Source: Ruminococcus sp.
GTDB taxonomy: Bacteria > Bacillota > Clostridia > Oscillospirales > Ruminococcaceae
Direction: 5' to 3'
DNA: 40,031 bases
NCBI GenBank assembly: GCA_015066745.1
Contig: SVNW01000029.1
Location: 1 to 40,031, forward strand
Shown: piece after piece, positions 1 through 7,665 of the stretch
Numbering within the stretch: position 1 is the stretch's first letter
How the letters are laid out: the number at the start of each line of letters is the position of its first letter
Position numbers and translations under genes: made by a program
The notes under the pieces: model-generated
What the model was told of the DNA's origin: nothing
Database searches by the model: none
What the model saw: the letters and a program-made list of their open reading frames with translations, nothing else

Positions 1-204
1 ATCAATGAGTAAAATAACGAAAAAATCATTGTAAAACCGCAATTTTACGTCGTTTAGCCAAATAAAAATATGTTAATCAAATTCCATTATATGGTTGATG
101 TATACCTAAAAAACCGAAATTCTGTGACTAAATACAATATATCTAGCTTAAAATTTAATTAATTTTTAAATTAAATTATATTTATTATAAAGAAAATTAA
201 GCAA

Positions 205-241
205 TAAAAAACGAGAACCACTTTTATATTATAGTTCTCGT
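205..241 (-). terminator. Rho-independent terminator of the clostripain-like gene
   Basis: An 8-bp stem (ACGAGAAC at 211-218 with GTTCTCGT at 234-241) has A-rich sequence on its left and a T run on its right, so it can act in both directions. It sits just past the stop of the minus-strand peptidase gene. The rest of 1-267 is AT-rich and shows no gene I can support. Confidence 0.8.
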
Positions 242-267
242 TTTTTTATTTGATTTTAATACAGATT

Positions 268-2595
268 TTATTTAACTATAGCCTCTGTCCAGTATTCCTG
301 ATTATACATATCTGTAAAGCAATATGTTATTTTTATTTCTCCGTCGCCTACATCAACGTTGCTTATCTCCATATCCTCTGTTACTGTCATAGTTTCACCA
401 AGATAGTAACTGTCAAGATATTCACCTTCATATGTGTAATAATCGCAGACAAAGTCAAGTTTGTCACCGACTGCAAGTTCTGTCATGCTCTTTGCCACTG
501 TATCTGTTTGTCCTTCAGTATAATCGGTTACCGCACCTGCTATAAATCCATACGGATTTTCGTTGTCAAATACGAGGAGAAGTTTTGCCCTTTCGTCATT
601 GAGCATAACAGGAACATATCCGTTTATTGAATAATCGTCACCGTTTTCAACAGTGTCGGTATGATAGTATGCAACCGGCTGACCATTTATAGCTATCCAT
701 GTGCGATCTGTATCTGCAATAAGATTTCCGTCACCATCGAAACTGTAAACATTGTCAAGGCCAAGGTCTATATAACCTGAGCCGTCATCATAGAATACAT
801 TTTTATCAAGCTTGTGAACAAGATCCCACTGTGTTTCAGGAAGAACCATAGTGTACTCATTTCCGTTTTCAGTCCATACAAGATTATTTGCATCAAAATA
901 ATTAAGCGAAATATATTCGGCTGTTTCGTCCTGAGACAGTGCGTTTTCACTCATATACGAAGTATTTGAATCATCAAGCCCCGAAATACTTCTGTCACCG
1001 CCTAAAAATCCGCTTAAGAGTGAACCGATAATATCGGAGCTTCCACCCGAACCGCCTGATACAAATGAACCGAGAATAGATGAAACTGGTGACGATGTAC
1101 CGCCTGCGGCGATCTGTCCGCTTGTTTCAAGGCTTGCAAACTGTCGTATGCACTTACTGTACTCCGAATCCATACCTATCTGACTGTATGTACTGCAAGC
1201 TGAATCCACCTGTGAAGTGCGCTGATAAGGGAAATATATCGACACACCATAGGCATTTGTCATATTTGAAGAAGTTCTGTTGTACTTTACAGCACCTTTG
1301 AGAGCCTCTGCAAGTTTCTTTCCTTCACTTGTACCAACATTTTCAGCAAGATTTACGAGATCGACCTGATCTATTTTTGAACTTGTTGCAAATTCTCTTG
1401 TGTTGTATCTTGCGTCTGATACTGTTTCATATTCCTTAGCCGAAAGAAGACTGCTTACTGACTTTGAAAAAGCATTAAGATTTTTCGGAACTGTATTTGA
1501 AAATTCGGCAAGGTCAATAACAGACAATGTTGTCTTCTGACCTCTGCATTTTTTAGCACAGGTTTCAACAAAATCATCTACTATATTTTTACCTGTTTCA
1601 AGAGTCGGAAGTGATGTATTTTTTCCGAGTGCTGTAAGCCAGTCTGTATAATACCAACCTATACCCGGTTCAGTTTCTTCTGAGGCTATCATATAATCAG
1701 CATAGCTGTCAAGCATAAGTGCAGTTTCTGCTGTAGCCATAAGGCAAGCATCAAAACCGATAAAATCAAAAGTCATACCTGCATCGGAAAGTGCCCTGTC
1801 TATACCTGCAAGACTCATAGAACCGCTTGATTTGTTCTTTTCATCATAACCAAATCCGCTTACGGAACCACCGCCGTGATCCCAGAAAATAAGATTGTTT
1901 CTGTTGGCAGGAAAGTTTTCTTTACAGTACTTTATAAATGAACTGAGTGTGGACGGTGATGTCATAGAAGCTGTGCCCATATCACTTTCAAGCACTTTAA
2001 GATTTCCGTCTTTTAACTGATATATCTGATTTACTTTGTTGCTGATACCACTGATTTTCCAGCCGTTACAGCCACCTGTATAGATAATGAGATTTACATT
2101 GTCACCAAATTTTGCAGCAGCCATTTCCTGAAGGTCAGATGAAGCCATTCCGTTTCTGGACTCAAGGTCCGTACCGCACATATATACCATTATGGTTACC
2201 TGATCTCGACCGTTTCCGAGTATCTCGGTTCTTTTATCTCTCGATCCTGCCGCAACAGAAGTATTGACTTTTGATTCACCGCTTGCAGAATAACCTGAAG
2301 ATGACGAAGATGATGAACCGGAATTTAAAATATTTCCTACATCGGGAAGTGGCACACCGCCACCCTCACCTCCGCCTCCTCCGAGAAAACGTGAAGCCAG
2401 AAATACTATTATAGCAACAAGCGAAAGTCCTCCGCCACCTGCAGCAGCTCTCTTTCCGACACTCTTTCCGCTTTTTCCGGAATAACCATTCGGCGATCCT
2501 ACAGGACCTGTCCCCAGTCCCGAACCCCTTCTGTTTACACCTTTTCCACCTGATGTAACATTTTTCTGCCTTGCCCTTGGTCTGTTCCTATCCAT
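268..2595 (-). CDS. Membrane-tethered clostripain-like cysteine peptidase (family C11)
   Basis: This 775-residue protein carries the C11 peptidase signature. A His in FWDHGGGS (H240) and a Cys in GFDACLM (C284) form the expected catalytic pair, about 45 residues apart. The N-terminus is basic and Gly-rich, followed by a single hydrophobic segment near residues 56-71 and a Gly/Ser-rich linker to about residue 105. This predicts a type II anchor that places the peptidase outside the cell. The region after about residue 500 is probably beta-rich and of unknown role. The start is the ATG at 2595, with GGAGGGA about 6 bases upstream. Family members cleave after Arg or Lys; the substrate here is unknown. 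The gene has its own promoter and terminator, so it is monocistronic. Confidence 0.88.
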   Translation of the reverse strand: MDRNRPRARQKNVTSGGKGVNRRGSGLGTGPVGSPNGYSGKSGKSVGKRAAAGGGGLSLVAIIVFLASRFLGGGGGEGGGVPLPDVGNILNSGSSSSSSSGYSASGESKVNTSVAAGSRDKRTEILGNGRDQVTIMVYMCGTDLESRNGMASSDLQEMAAAKFGDNVNLIIYTGGCNGWKISGISNKVNQIYQLKDGNLKVLESDMGTASMTSPSTLSSFIKYCKENFPANRNNLIFWDHGGGSVSGFGYDEKNKSSGSMSLAGIDRALSDAGMTFDFIGFDACLMATAETALMLDSYADYMIASEETEPGIGWYYTDWLTALGKNTSLPTLETGKNIVDDFVETCAKKCRGQKTTLSVIDLAEFSNTVPKNLNAFSKSVSSLLSAKEYETVSDARYNTREFATSSKIDQVDLVNLAENVGTSEGKKLAEALKGAVKYNRTSSNMTNAYGVSIYFPYQRTSQVDSACSTYSQIGMDSEYSKCIRQFASLETSGQIAAGGTSSPVSSILGSFVSGGSGGSSDIIGSLLSGFLGGDRSISGLDDSNTSYMSENALSQDETAEYISLNYFDANNLVWTENGNEYTMVLPETQWDLVHKLDKNVFYDDGSGYIDLGLDNVYSFDGDGNLIADTDRTWIAINGQPVAYYHTDTVENGDDYSINGYVPVMLNDERAKLLLVFDNENPYGFIAGAVTDYTEGQTDTVAKSMTELAVGDKLDFVCDYYTYEGEYLDSYYLGETMTVTEDMEISNVDVGDGEIKITYCFTDMYNQEYWTEAIVK

Positions 2596-2629
2596 AAAAA
2601 TCCCTCCGTAAAAACTTTATTCTTAGATA

Positions 2630-2658
2630 ATTGTAAGTGATTTTTTTTTCTTTGTCAA
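2630..2658 (-). promoter_or_regulatory. Sigma-A promoter of the clostripain-like gene
   Basis: On the minus strand there is TTGACA (2653-2658), a 17-base spacer and TACAAT (2630-2635). It lies upstream of the peptidase ribosome binding site and is back to back with the promoter of the HAD gene. Confidence 0.75.
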
Positions 2659-2668
2659 GGTATTTGAA

Positions 2669-2697
2669 TTGAATATCAAATAATAAACTGCTATAAT
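2669..2697 (+). promoter_or_regulatory. Sigma-A promoter of the HAD phosphatase gene
   Basis: TTGAAT (2669-2674), a 17-base spacer and TATAAT (2692-2697) lie about 50 bases before the ATG at 2752. Confidence 0.75.
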
Positions 2698-2751
2698 TAA
2701 TAACAGAGATATTTTTCATCTCAAAAATATAAGCAAAAAGGAACGAAACAT

Positions 2752-3399
2752 ATGTATAAACTTATAATATTTGACCTTGACGGAACACTTATAAACTCTA
2801 TTGATGATCTTGCTGATGCTGTAAACTACGGATTAAATGAAATGGGATATGAACCTCATGAAACTGAGCGTTTTAAGACATTTGTCGGAAACGGTGCTGT
2901 TAAACTTTGCGAACGTGCATTGAAAAAATACACATCGGATACAGAGCAGATAAAAAAACTGCACGAGCTTTTTTCTGTATATTATGATGCTCATTGTATG
3001 GATAAAACTTATGCATATGACGGAATAAAAGAACTGCTTGATAAGCTCAAAAATAAAAATATATCGCTAGCTGTTGCATCAAATAAACCGCATGAATTTA
3101 CAAAAATTCTGGTTGAAAAAATATTCGGAAAAGACATTTTTAAAGTAATAATGGGCAAATCAGACAAACTCCCTGCCAAACCCGCTCCCGATATAATCCA
3201 TGAAATAATAAAAAAAGCAGACGCTAAAGCTTCACAAACTATTATGATAGGCGACTCTGACGTTGATATCATGACAGCACACAATGCCTCAATATCCTCA
3301 ATAGGCTGTACATGGGGTTTTCGCACGAAAACTGAACTTATAAATGCAGGAGCTGATTTTATAGTTGATACTCCGTCTGAAATTGAAAATATAATATAA
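2752..3399 (+). CDS. HAD-family phosphatase, phosphoglycolate phosphatase-like
   Basis: The 215-residue protein begins with motif I IFDLDGTL (nucleophile D8, acid D10). It also has motif II near VASNKPHE, a conserved Lys in the region around KLPAKPAPD, and motif IV as GDSDVDIMTA. This is the layout of the Gph/PpaX/PgmB group with an alpha-helical cap between motifs I and II. Length is normal for the family. Substrate cannot be assigned; phosphoglycolate, pyrophosphate and sugar phosphates are all possible. An AAAAGGA ribosome binding site precedes the ATG. The gene is alone between its promoter and a shared terminator. Confidence 0.85.
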   Translation: MYKLIIFDLDGTLINSIDDLADAVNYGLNEMGYEPHETERFKTFVGNGAVKLCERALKKYTSDTEQIKKLHELFSVYYDAHCMDKTYAYDGIKELLDKLKNKNISLAVASNKPHEFTKILVEKIFGKDIFKVIMGKSDKLPAKPAPDIIHEIIKKADAKASQTIMIGDSDVDIMTAHNASISSIGCTWGFRTKTELINAGADFIVDTPSEIENII

Positions 3400-3405
3400 A
3401 AACAA

Positions 3406-3453
3406 AAACTGCAAAGCTTCACTTTATTTTTAAAATAAAAAGCCTTGCAGTTT
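3406..3453. terminator. Bidirectional terminator between HAD phosphatase and deoB
   Basis: A 14-bp stem (3406-3419 with 3440-3453, one G-T pair) encloses an AT-rich loop and is flanked by A and T runs. It serves the convergent genes that end at 3399 (+) and 3459 (-). Confidence 0.85.
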
Positions 3454-3458
3454 ATTTA

Positions 3459-4619
3459 TTATTTTATAGTCTGATTTGCAAAAGAACATCCTTTGGTTTT
3501 ATAGTCAACATCAAAGATATCTGCAATTGTTGAAGCAATATCCGCAAATGATTTTCTTACTCCGAGATCATGCGGAACTACCTTGTTTCCATACATAAGA
3601 AACGGTATATATTCTCTTGTGTGATCTGTACCTTTAAATCCGGGATCGCAACCGTGATCTGCTGTTATCATAAGTATATCGTCATCGTTCATTGTTTTTA
3701 TAAACCCTGACAGCCAGCTGTCAAACTCATTTAAAGCCTGCGTGTATCCTTCACTGTCACGTCTGTGACCGTAAAGCATATCAAAATCAACAAGGTTTGT
3801 AAAACAAAGTCCTCTGAAATCAGTCTTTGCAAACATATCGGTCTTACTCATTCCGTCAGCATTTCCTGTAGTGCGGACCATATCGGAAATTCCGCATCCG
3901 GCAAATATATCATATATCTTTCCTACTGAAAGCGTATCAAATCCTTTTTCTTTCAAAGCGTCAAGTATAGTCTTGCCCGATGGTTCGAGTGAAAAATCAT
4001 GTCTGTTTGCAGTTCTTTTAAAATCAGGATATTCGCCTTCAAAAGGTCTTGCAATAATTCTGCCTACAGGGAATATTTTTCTTGCCATCTCACAATATCT
4101 GTATAACTCATCAACAGGAACAATATCTTCATGAGCCGCTATCTGACATACACTGTCGGCAGATGTATAAACTATCAAAGCACCTGTTTTTATGTGTTCA
4201 CGTCCGTAATCGTGTATTACCTGCGTACCCGAATATGTTTTGTTGCAGATAACTTTACGTCCTGTCTGACGGCTGAGTTCGGTTATAAATTCTTCCGGAA
4301 ATCCGTCAGGATATACAGGAAGAGGATTTTCAGAAACAAGTCCTGATATTTCCCAGTGTCCTATTGTAGTATCTTTACCTGCTGATATCTCAGCCATTTT
4401 TCCGTATGCTGCAATAGGCTCTGCTACCTTATTTCCAAAGTTGATTCCATCAATATTAAAAAGCCCCATTGACTGCATACACGGTACATTCAGTTTTCCG
4501 GTGTCATAACATGATTTTAATGTGTATGCACCGACGTCACCGAACTTTTCTGCATCGGGAAGTTGACCTGCGCCGAAGCTGTCAAGAACTATAAGAAAAA
4601 CCCTCTTTATATCCCTCAT
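3459..4619 (-). CDS. deoB: Phosphopentomutase DeoB
   Basis: DeoB interconverts ribose or deoxyribose 1-phosphate and 5-phosphate in nucleoside salvage. The 386 residues match the family's usual length. It shows the alkaline-phosphatase-superfamily metal motifs: VLDSFGAG near the N-terminus, the Thr-bearing loop DTTIGHWE, and the C-terminal ITADHGCDPG with TDHTREYIPF. It follows deoC by 9 bases on the same strand. DeoC acts on the deoxyribose 5-phosphate that DeoB makes, so the pair forms a deoxynucleoside breakdown route to glyceraldehyde 3-phosphate and acetaldehyde. No nucleoside phosphorylase gene is nearby. Confidence 0.96.
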   Translation of the reverse strand: MRDIKRVFLIVLDSFGAGQLPDAEKFGDVGAYTLKSCYDTGKLNVPCMQSMGLFNIDGINFGNKVAEPIAAYGKMAEISAGKDTTIGHWEISGLVSENPLPVYPDGFPEEFITELSRQTGRKVICNKTYSGTQVIHDYGREHIKTGALIVYTSADSVCQIAAHEDIVPVDELYRYCEMARKIFPVGRIIARPFEGEYPDFKRTANRHDFSLEPSGKTILDALKEKGFDTLSVGKIYDIFAGCGISDMVRTTGNADGMSKTDMFAKTDFRGLCFTNLVDFDMLYGHRRDSEGYTQALNEFDSWLSGFIKTMNDDDILMITADHGCDPGFKGTDHTREYIPFLMYGNKVVPHDLGVRKSFADIASTIADIFDVDYKTKGCSFANQTIK

Positions 4620-4628
4620 ATCATTTAT

Positions 4629-5279
4629 TCACCCTTTCCTGAATGCTGTTAATGCAGAACTTGCGCCTATACGGTCGCAACCTGCTTCATCAAATTCTTC
4701 AAACTGCTCGATCGTCTTTATACCGCCTGCAGCTTTTATCTTTACATCAAATCCGATATTGTTTCTGAAAAGCTCCACATCCGAAAGTGTAGCACCTGCA
4801 GTGCCGAATCCTGTTGAAGTTTTTATATAGTCAGCCTCTGCGTCTGTAACTATACGGCAGAGCTTGATTTTTTCTTCTTTTGTCAGATAGCAGGTTTCAA
4901 CGATAACCTTTACGATTCGTTTGTTTGCGGCTGCTTTTACAAGTTTAAGTTCATTTTCTATTTTTTCAAAATCACCGTTTTTAACGTCGCCGATATTTAT
5001 AACAACATCAACTTCGTCTGCACCGTCAGCAACTGCCTTCTGTGTTTCAAATACCTTTACTTCTGTAGTATTATACCCCATTGGAAATCCTATAACCGTA
5101 CATATAGTGAGTTCATCACCATATATCTCTTTAACTCTCTTCACATAAGACGGCGGTATACAAACAGATGCCATTTTATTTGCAATAGCTTCTTCACATA
5201 AAACTTTTATTTCTGAAAAAGTTGTATACGCATTGAGCTTAGTGTGATCTACCTTACTGAAAATTTCTTGTTTGTTCAT
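4629..5279 (-). CDS. deoC: Deoxyribose-phosphate aldolase DeoC
   Basis: DeoC cleaves 2-deoxyribose 5-phosphate to glyceraldehyde 3-phosphate and acetaldehyde in the cytoplasm. The 216-residue protein has the class I aldolase residues: D91 in DEVDVVINIG, the Schiff-base lysine K153 in YIKTSTGFGT, and K182 in VKIKAAGGIKT. Length is typical. It is upstream of deoB and downstream of acpS in a co-directional set, probably one transcript. Confidence 0.96.
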   Translation of the reverse strand: MNKQEIFSKVDHTKLNAYTTFSEIKVLCEEAIANKMASVCIPPSYVKRVKEIYGDELTICTVIGFPMGYNTTEVKVFETQKAVADGADEVDVVINIGDVKNGDFEKIENELKLVKAAANKRIVKVIVETCYLTKEEKIKLCRIVTDAEADYIKTSTGFGTAGATLSDVELFRNNIGFDVKIKAAGGIKTIEQFEEFDEAGCDRIGASSALTAFRKG

Positions 5280-5327
5280 AAATAATCATTCCAATCTTAT
5301 CTTAGAAATAAACTATAGATATCCGAC

Positions 5328-5678
5328 TCAATATAGTATTACTGCTGCCTGGGCATATTCATTTGTATGAGTTATGCTGACAGATATTTTCTTGTCACCT
5401 GCTATTTTTTTGGCATTTCCCGAAAGAACAACATATGGTCTTCCGAGCTCATCTGTCAGTGTAGATACTTCATTGAGTTCAAAATCTCTTACACCTGTAC
5501 CTATCGCCTTTCCGAATGCTTCTTTCACACAAAATCTTCCTGCCAGAACTTCTATACGGTTTTTTCTGGCCTTGTAGAGCTGTATTTCTTCCGGCGAATA
5601 TACCTTTTCAATAAATCCCGGTATCTGTATACTTTTTTTTATTCTTGCGATTTCTACTAAATCAATTCCTATTTCCAT
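5328..5678 (-). CDS. acpS: Holo-[acyl-carrier-protein] synthase AcpS
   Basis: AcpS moves 4'-phosphopantetheine from CoA to a serine of acyl carrier protein. The 116 residues contain both signatures: GIDLVEI with Mg-binding D6, and GRFCVKEAFGKAIGTG with E53. The C-terminus ends in the usual SITHT strand. It lies between the DUF6106-like gene and deoC with short gaps of about 35 and 48 bases, consistent with one operon. Confidence 0.94.
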   Translation of the reverse strand: MEIGIDLVEIARIKKSIQIPGFIEKVYSPEEIQLYKARKNRIEVLAGRFCVKEAFGKAIGTGVRDFELNEVSTLTDELGRPYVVLSGNAKKIAGDKKISVSITHTNEYAQAAVILY

Positions 5679-5713
5679 AAATTCATATTTCCTTTTCGTG
5701 CGTATTTATTTTT

Positions 5714-6247
5714 TCATATTTCCTCAGCTTTAAGGTCCATAAGAACCTGTTTTAACTGTCCCTTGAGATATGGCTTTATCTCACGGAGTATCTTGTTTGA
5801 AGGAGTAAACAAAAGTCTGCTCTTTCCATGGGTCTCATGAGTAAAATCAGCATAGTAGATCTCATTTGCCTTGTCAGAACCAACAGCGGATATTGTTGTG
5901 ATATCACTGCCTGTACTCATATCATCTGTGTAAACTCCGAAGTTTTCAAAAGAAGAAACCGAAACAGTAAGCATATGTTTTCTTCTTTTTTTCGCCATTA
6001 TCTTATCAATATCAAATTCACCGTTTACAACAAGATACTCATACTCAACATCATAATTTGAACTAAGATACAGTCCGCCATAAAGAGAACCGATACCAAG
6101 TAAAAGCCCTATAAATGCCTGTCTGAGAAGTGTACCGAGATAAATGCAGGCTATTCCCAGAACAACGCCTCCTACCATTACCCCTATACTTTTCCCTTTA
6201 TCACCGTCATCAGCTTTCTTTACTATTTGTTCAGCGTAAGAATCCAT
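5714..6247 (-). CDS. DUF6106-like membrane protein of unknown function
   Basis: This 177-residue protein opens with a short cytoplasmic stretch (MDSYAEQIVKK) followed by two closely spaced hydrophobic segments, about residues 22-38 and 45-60. A soluble domain then begins at VEYEYLVVNGEFDIDKI and contains a basic AKKRRKH patch. This layout recalls the clostridial DUF6106 family, whose function is unknown; the family name is from memory. It is the first gene of the acpS-deoC-deoB run. GGAGGA precedes its ATG. It is divergent from the pheST leader. Confidence 0.7.
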   Translation of the reverse strand: MDSYAEQIVKKADDGDKGKSIGVMVGGVVLGIACIYLGTLLRQAFIGLLLGIGSLYGGLYLSSNYDVEYEYLVVNGEFDIDKIMAKKRRKHMLTVSVSSFENFGVYTDDMSTGSDITTISAVGSDKANEIYYADFTHETHGKSRLLFTPSNKILREIKPYLKGQLKQVLMDLKAEEI

Positions 6248-6325
6248 TTAAAACATATCCTCCAAAATAAAATAACTAGATATTTATATTTTAACATATT
6301 TTTTTTAAAACTTCAATAAAACCTA

Positions 6326-6354
6326 TTGATTTTTCGGAAAAAATATTATATAAT
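6326..6354 (+). promoter_or_regulatory. Sigma-A promoter of pheST
   Basis: TTGATT (6326-6331), a 17-base spacer and a perfect TATAAT (6349-6354) place the transcript start near 6361. That is where the T-box leader begins. Confidence 0.8.
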
Positions 6355-6360
6355 TAGATT

Positions 6361-6606
6361 TGTTCAAACACGATGACTGAGAGAGTAGATGTTTACTTAT
6401 GTGATTTCAGAGAATGAGCGTCTTTGGCTGTGAGCGTTCTGTCACCTTAAAACATTGAAGTTCACTCACGAGTGGCGTTGCCGAAGTTTTTATTGTAAGC
6501 GATGACGTATGTCTGCGTTAAAGACAAGGAAGTGTTGGCTTCTGAAGAAAAATAGGTGGTTTATAAGCAAGTTTTACCTTGTCCTGTTTGGGCAGGGTTT
6601 TTTTAT
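6361..6606 (+). promoter_or_regulatory. Phe-responsive T-box leader
   Basis: The leader of about 245 bases before pheS has T-box features. A TTC phenylalanine codon at 6461-6463 sits in a GAAG-TTC-ACTCACGAG context and is the likely specifier. The T-box bulge AGGTGGT (6554-6560) offers UGGU, which pairs with the ACCA end of tRNA-Phe (discriminator A). A terminator stem follows (6577-6584 with 6590-6597, then a T run). ACCT at 6576-6579 can pair with AGGT of the T-box, which would make the antiterminator and terminator mutually exclusive. Uncharged tRNA-Phe should therefore raise pheST expression. Stem I details are not resolved by eye. Confidence 0.88.
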
Positions 6607-6631
6607 GCTTTTTTATGAAAGGAATGATTAT

Positions 6632-7651
6632 ATGAAAAGTCAGCTGGAAAATATCAAGGCTCTCGCAGTCGAAGAATTGACGGCATGTACAGACCTTAAA
6701 ACTCTTGAAGGTCTGAGAGTAAAATATCTCGGAAAAAAAGGTGAACTCACTGCCATCTTAAAACAGATGGGAAAACTCAGTGCCGAAGAAAGACCTGTGA
6801 TCGGTCAGCTCGCAAATGAAGTACGTGAATACATCGACAATGAGATCACTTCAAAATCAGCACAGCTTACTTTAAAAGAACAGGAAGAAAAGATAAAGTC
6901 CGAAACACTTGACATCACTCTTCCGGGTAAAAAGAAAAATATCGGAAGTCTTCATCCGCTTACTATCGTAATGAACGAAATAAAGGAAATCTTTCTCGGT
7001 ATGGGATACGATGTGGTTGAAGGTCCTGAAATAGAAACAGAATACTACAACTTTACAGCACTCAATATTCCTGAAAATCACCCTGCACGTGACACACAGG
7101 ATACTTTCTACTCTGCTGAAAACTTTGTTCTCAGAACTGCAACATCTACAGTTCAGATAAGAACAATGGAAGACAGAAAACCTCCGATAAGAATTATTTC
7201 TCCGGGTCGTGTTTACCGTTCAGACGCAATAGACGCTACACATTCACCTCTCTTCCATCAGATCGAAGGTCTTGTTATCGACAAGGGCGTTACTATGTCA
7301 GACCTCAAGGGAACACTTGAAACACTTATGAAAAAACTCTACGGCGAAGATTGTCAGATACGTTTAAGACCTCACTACTTCCCATTTACAGAACCATCTG
7401 CAGAAGTTGATATCATGTGCTTCAACTGTGGCGGTAAGGGTTGCCCTATGTGTAAAAACGAAGGCTGGATAGAAGTACTCGGTGCAGGTATGGTTCACCC
7501 GAAGGTTCTTGAGATCTGCGGAATAGACAGCAACGAATACGGCGGATTTGCATTTGGTCTCGGACTCGAAAGAATAGTTATGAGAAGATTCGGAATCAAG
7601 GATATCCGTTTGCTCATAGAAAATGATTTAAGATTTCTTGAACAGTTTTAA
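6632..7651 (+). CDS. pheS: Phenylalanyl-tRNA synthetase alpha subunit
   Basis: PheS is the catalytic subunit of the alpha2-beta2 enzyme that charges tRNA-Phe. It has an N-terminal coiled-coil arm (about residues 1-80). The class II catalytic core contains HPARDTQDTFY, the motif 2 region ISPGRVYRSDAID with FHQIEGLVID, and the terminal GLGLERIVMRRFGI motif 3. I chose the ATG at 6632 (339 aa) because AAAGGA precedes it and the protein then begins MKSQLENIKAL as in relatives. The longer frame from 6509 would run through the T-box terminator. pheT follows after 14 bases. Confidence 0.97.
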   Translation: MKSQLENIKALAVEELTACTDLKTLEGLRVKYLGKKGELTAILKQMGKLSAEERPVIGQLANEVREYIDNEITSKSAQLTLKEQEEKIKSETLDITLPGKKKNIGSLHPLTIVMNEIKEIFLGMGYDVVEGPEIETEYYNFTALNIPENHPARDTQDTFYSAENFVLRTATSTVQIRTMEDRKPPIRIISPGRVYRSDAIDATHSPLFHQIEGLVIDKGVTMSDLKGTLETLMKKLYGEDCQIRLRPHYFPFTEPSAEVDIMCFNCGGKGCPMCKNEGWIEVLGAGMVHPKVLEICGIDSNEYGGFAFGLGLERIVMRRFGIKDIRLLIENDLRFLEQF

Positions 7652-7665
7652 GGAGGTTTCATAGT

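Noticed and set aside
6509-6631. N-terminal extension of pheS by 41 residues
   Set aside because: It crosses the T-box and its terminator, has no ribosome binding site, and PheS proteins normally begin at the MKSQLENIKAL segment.
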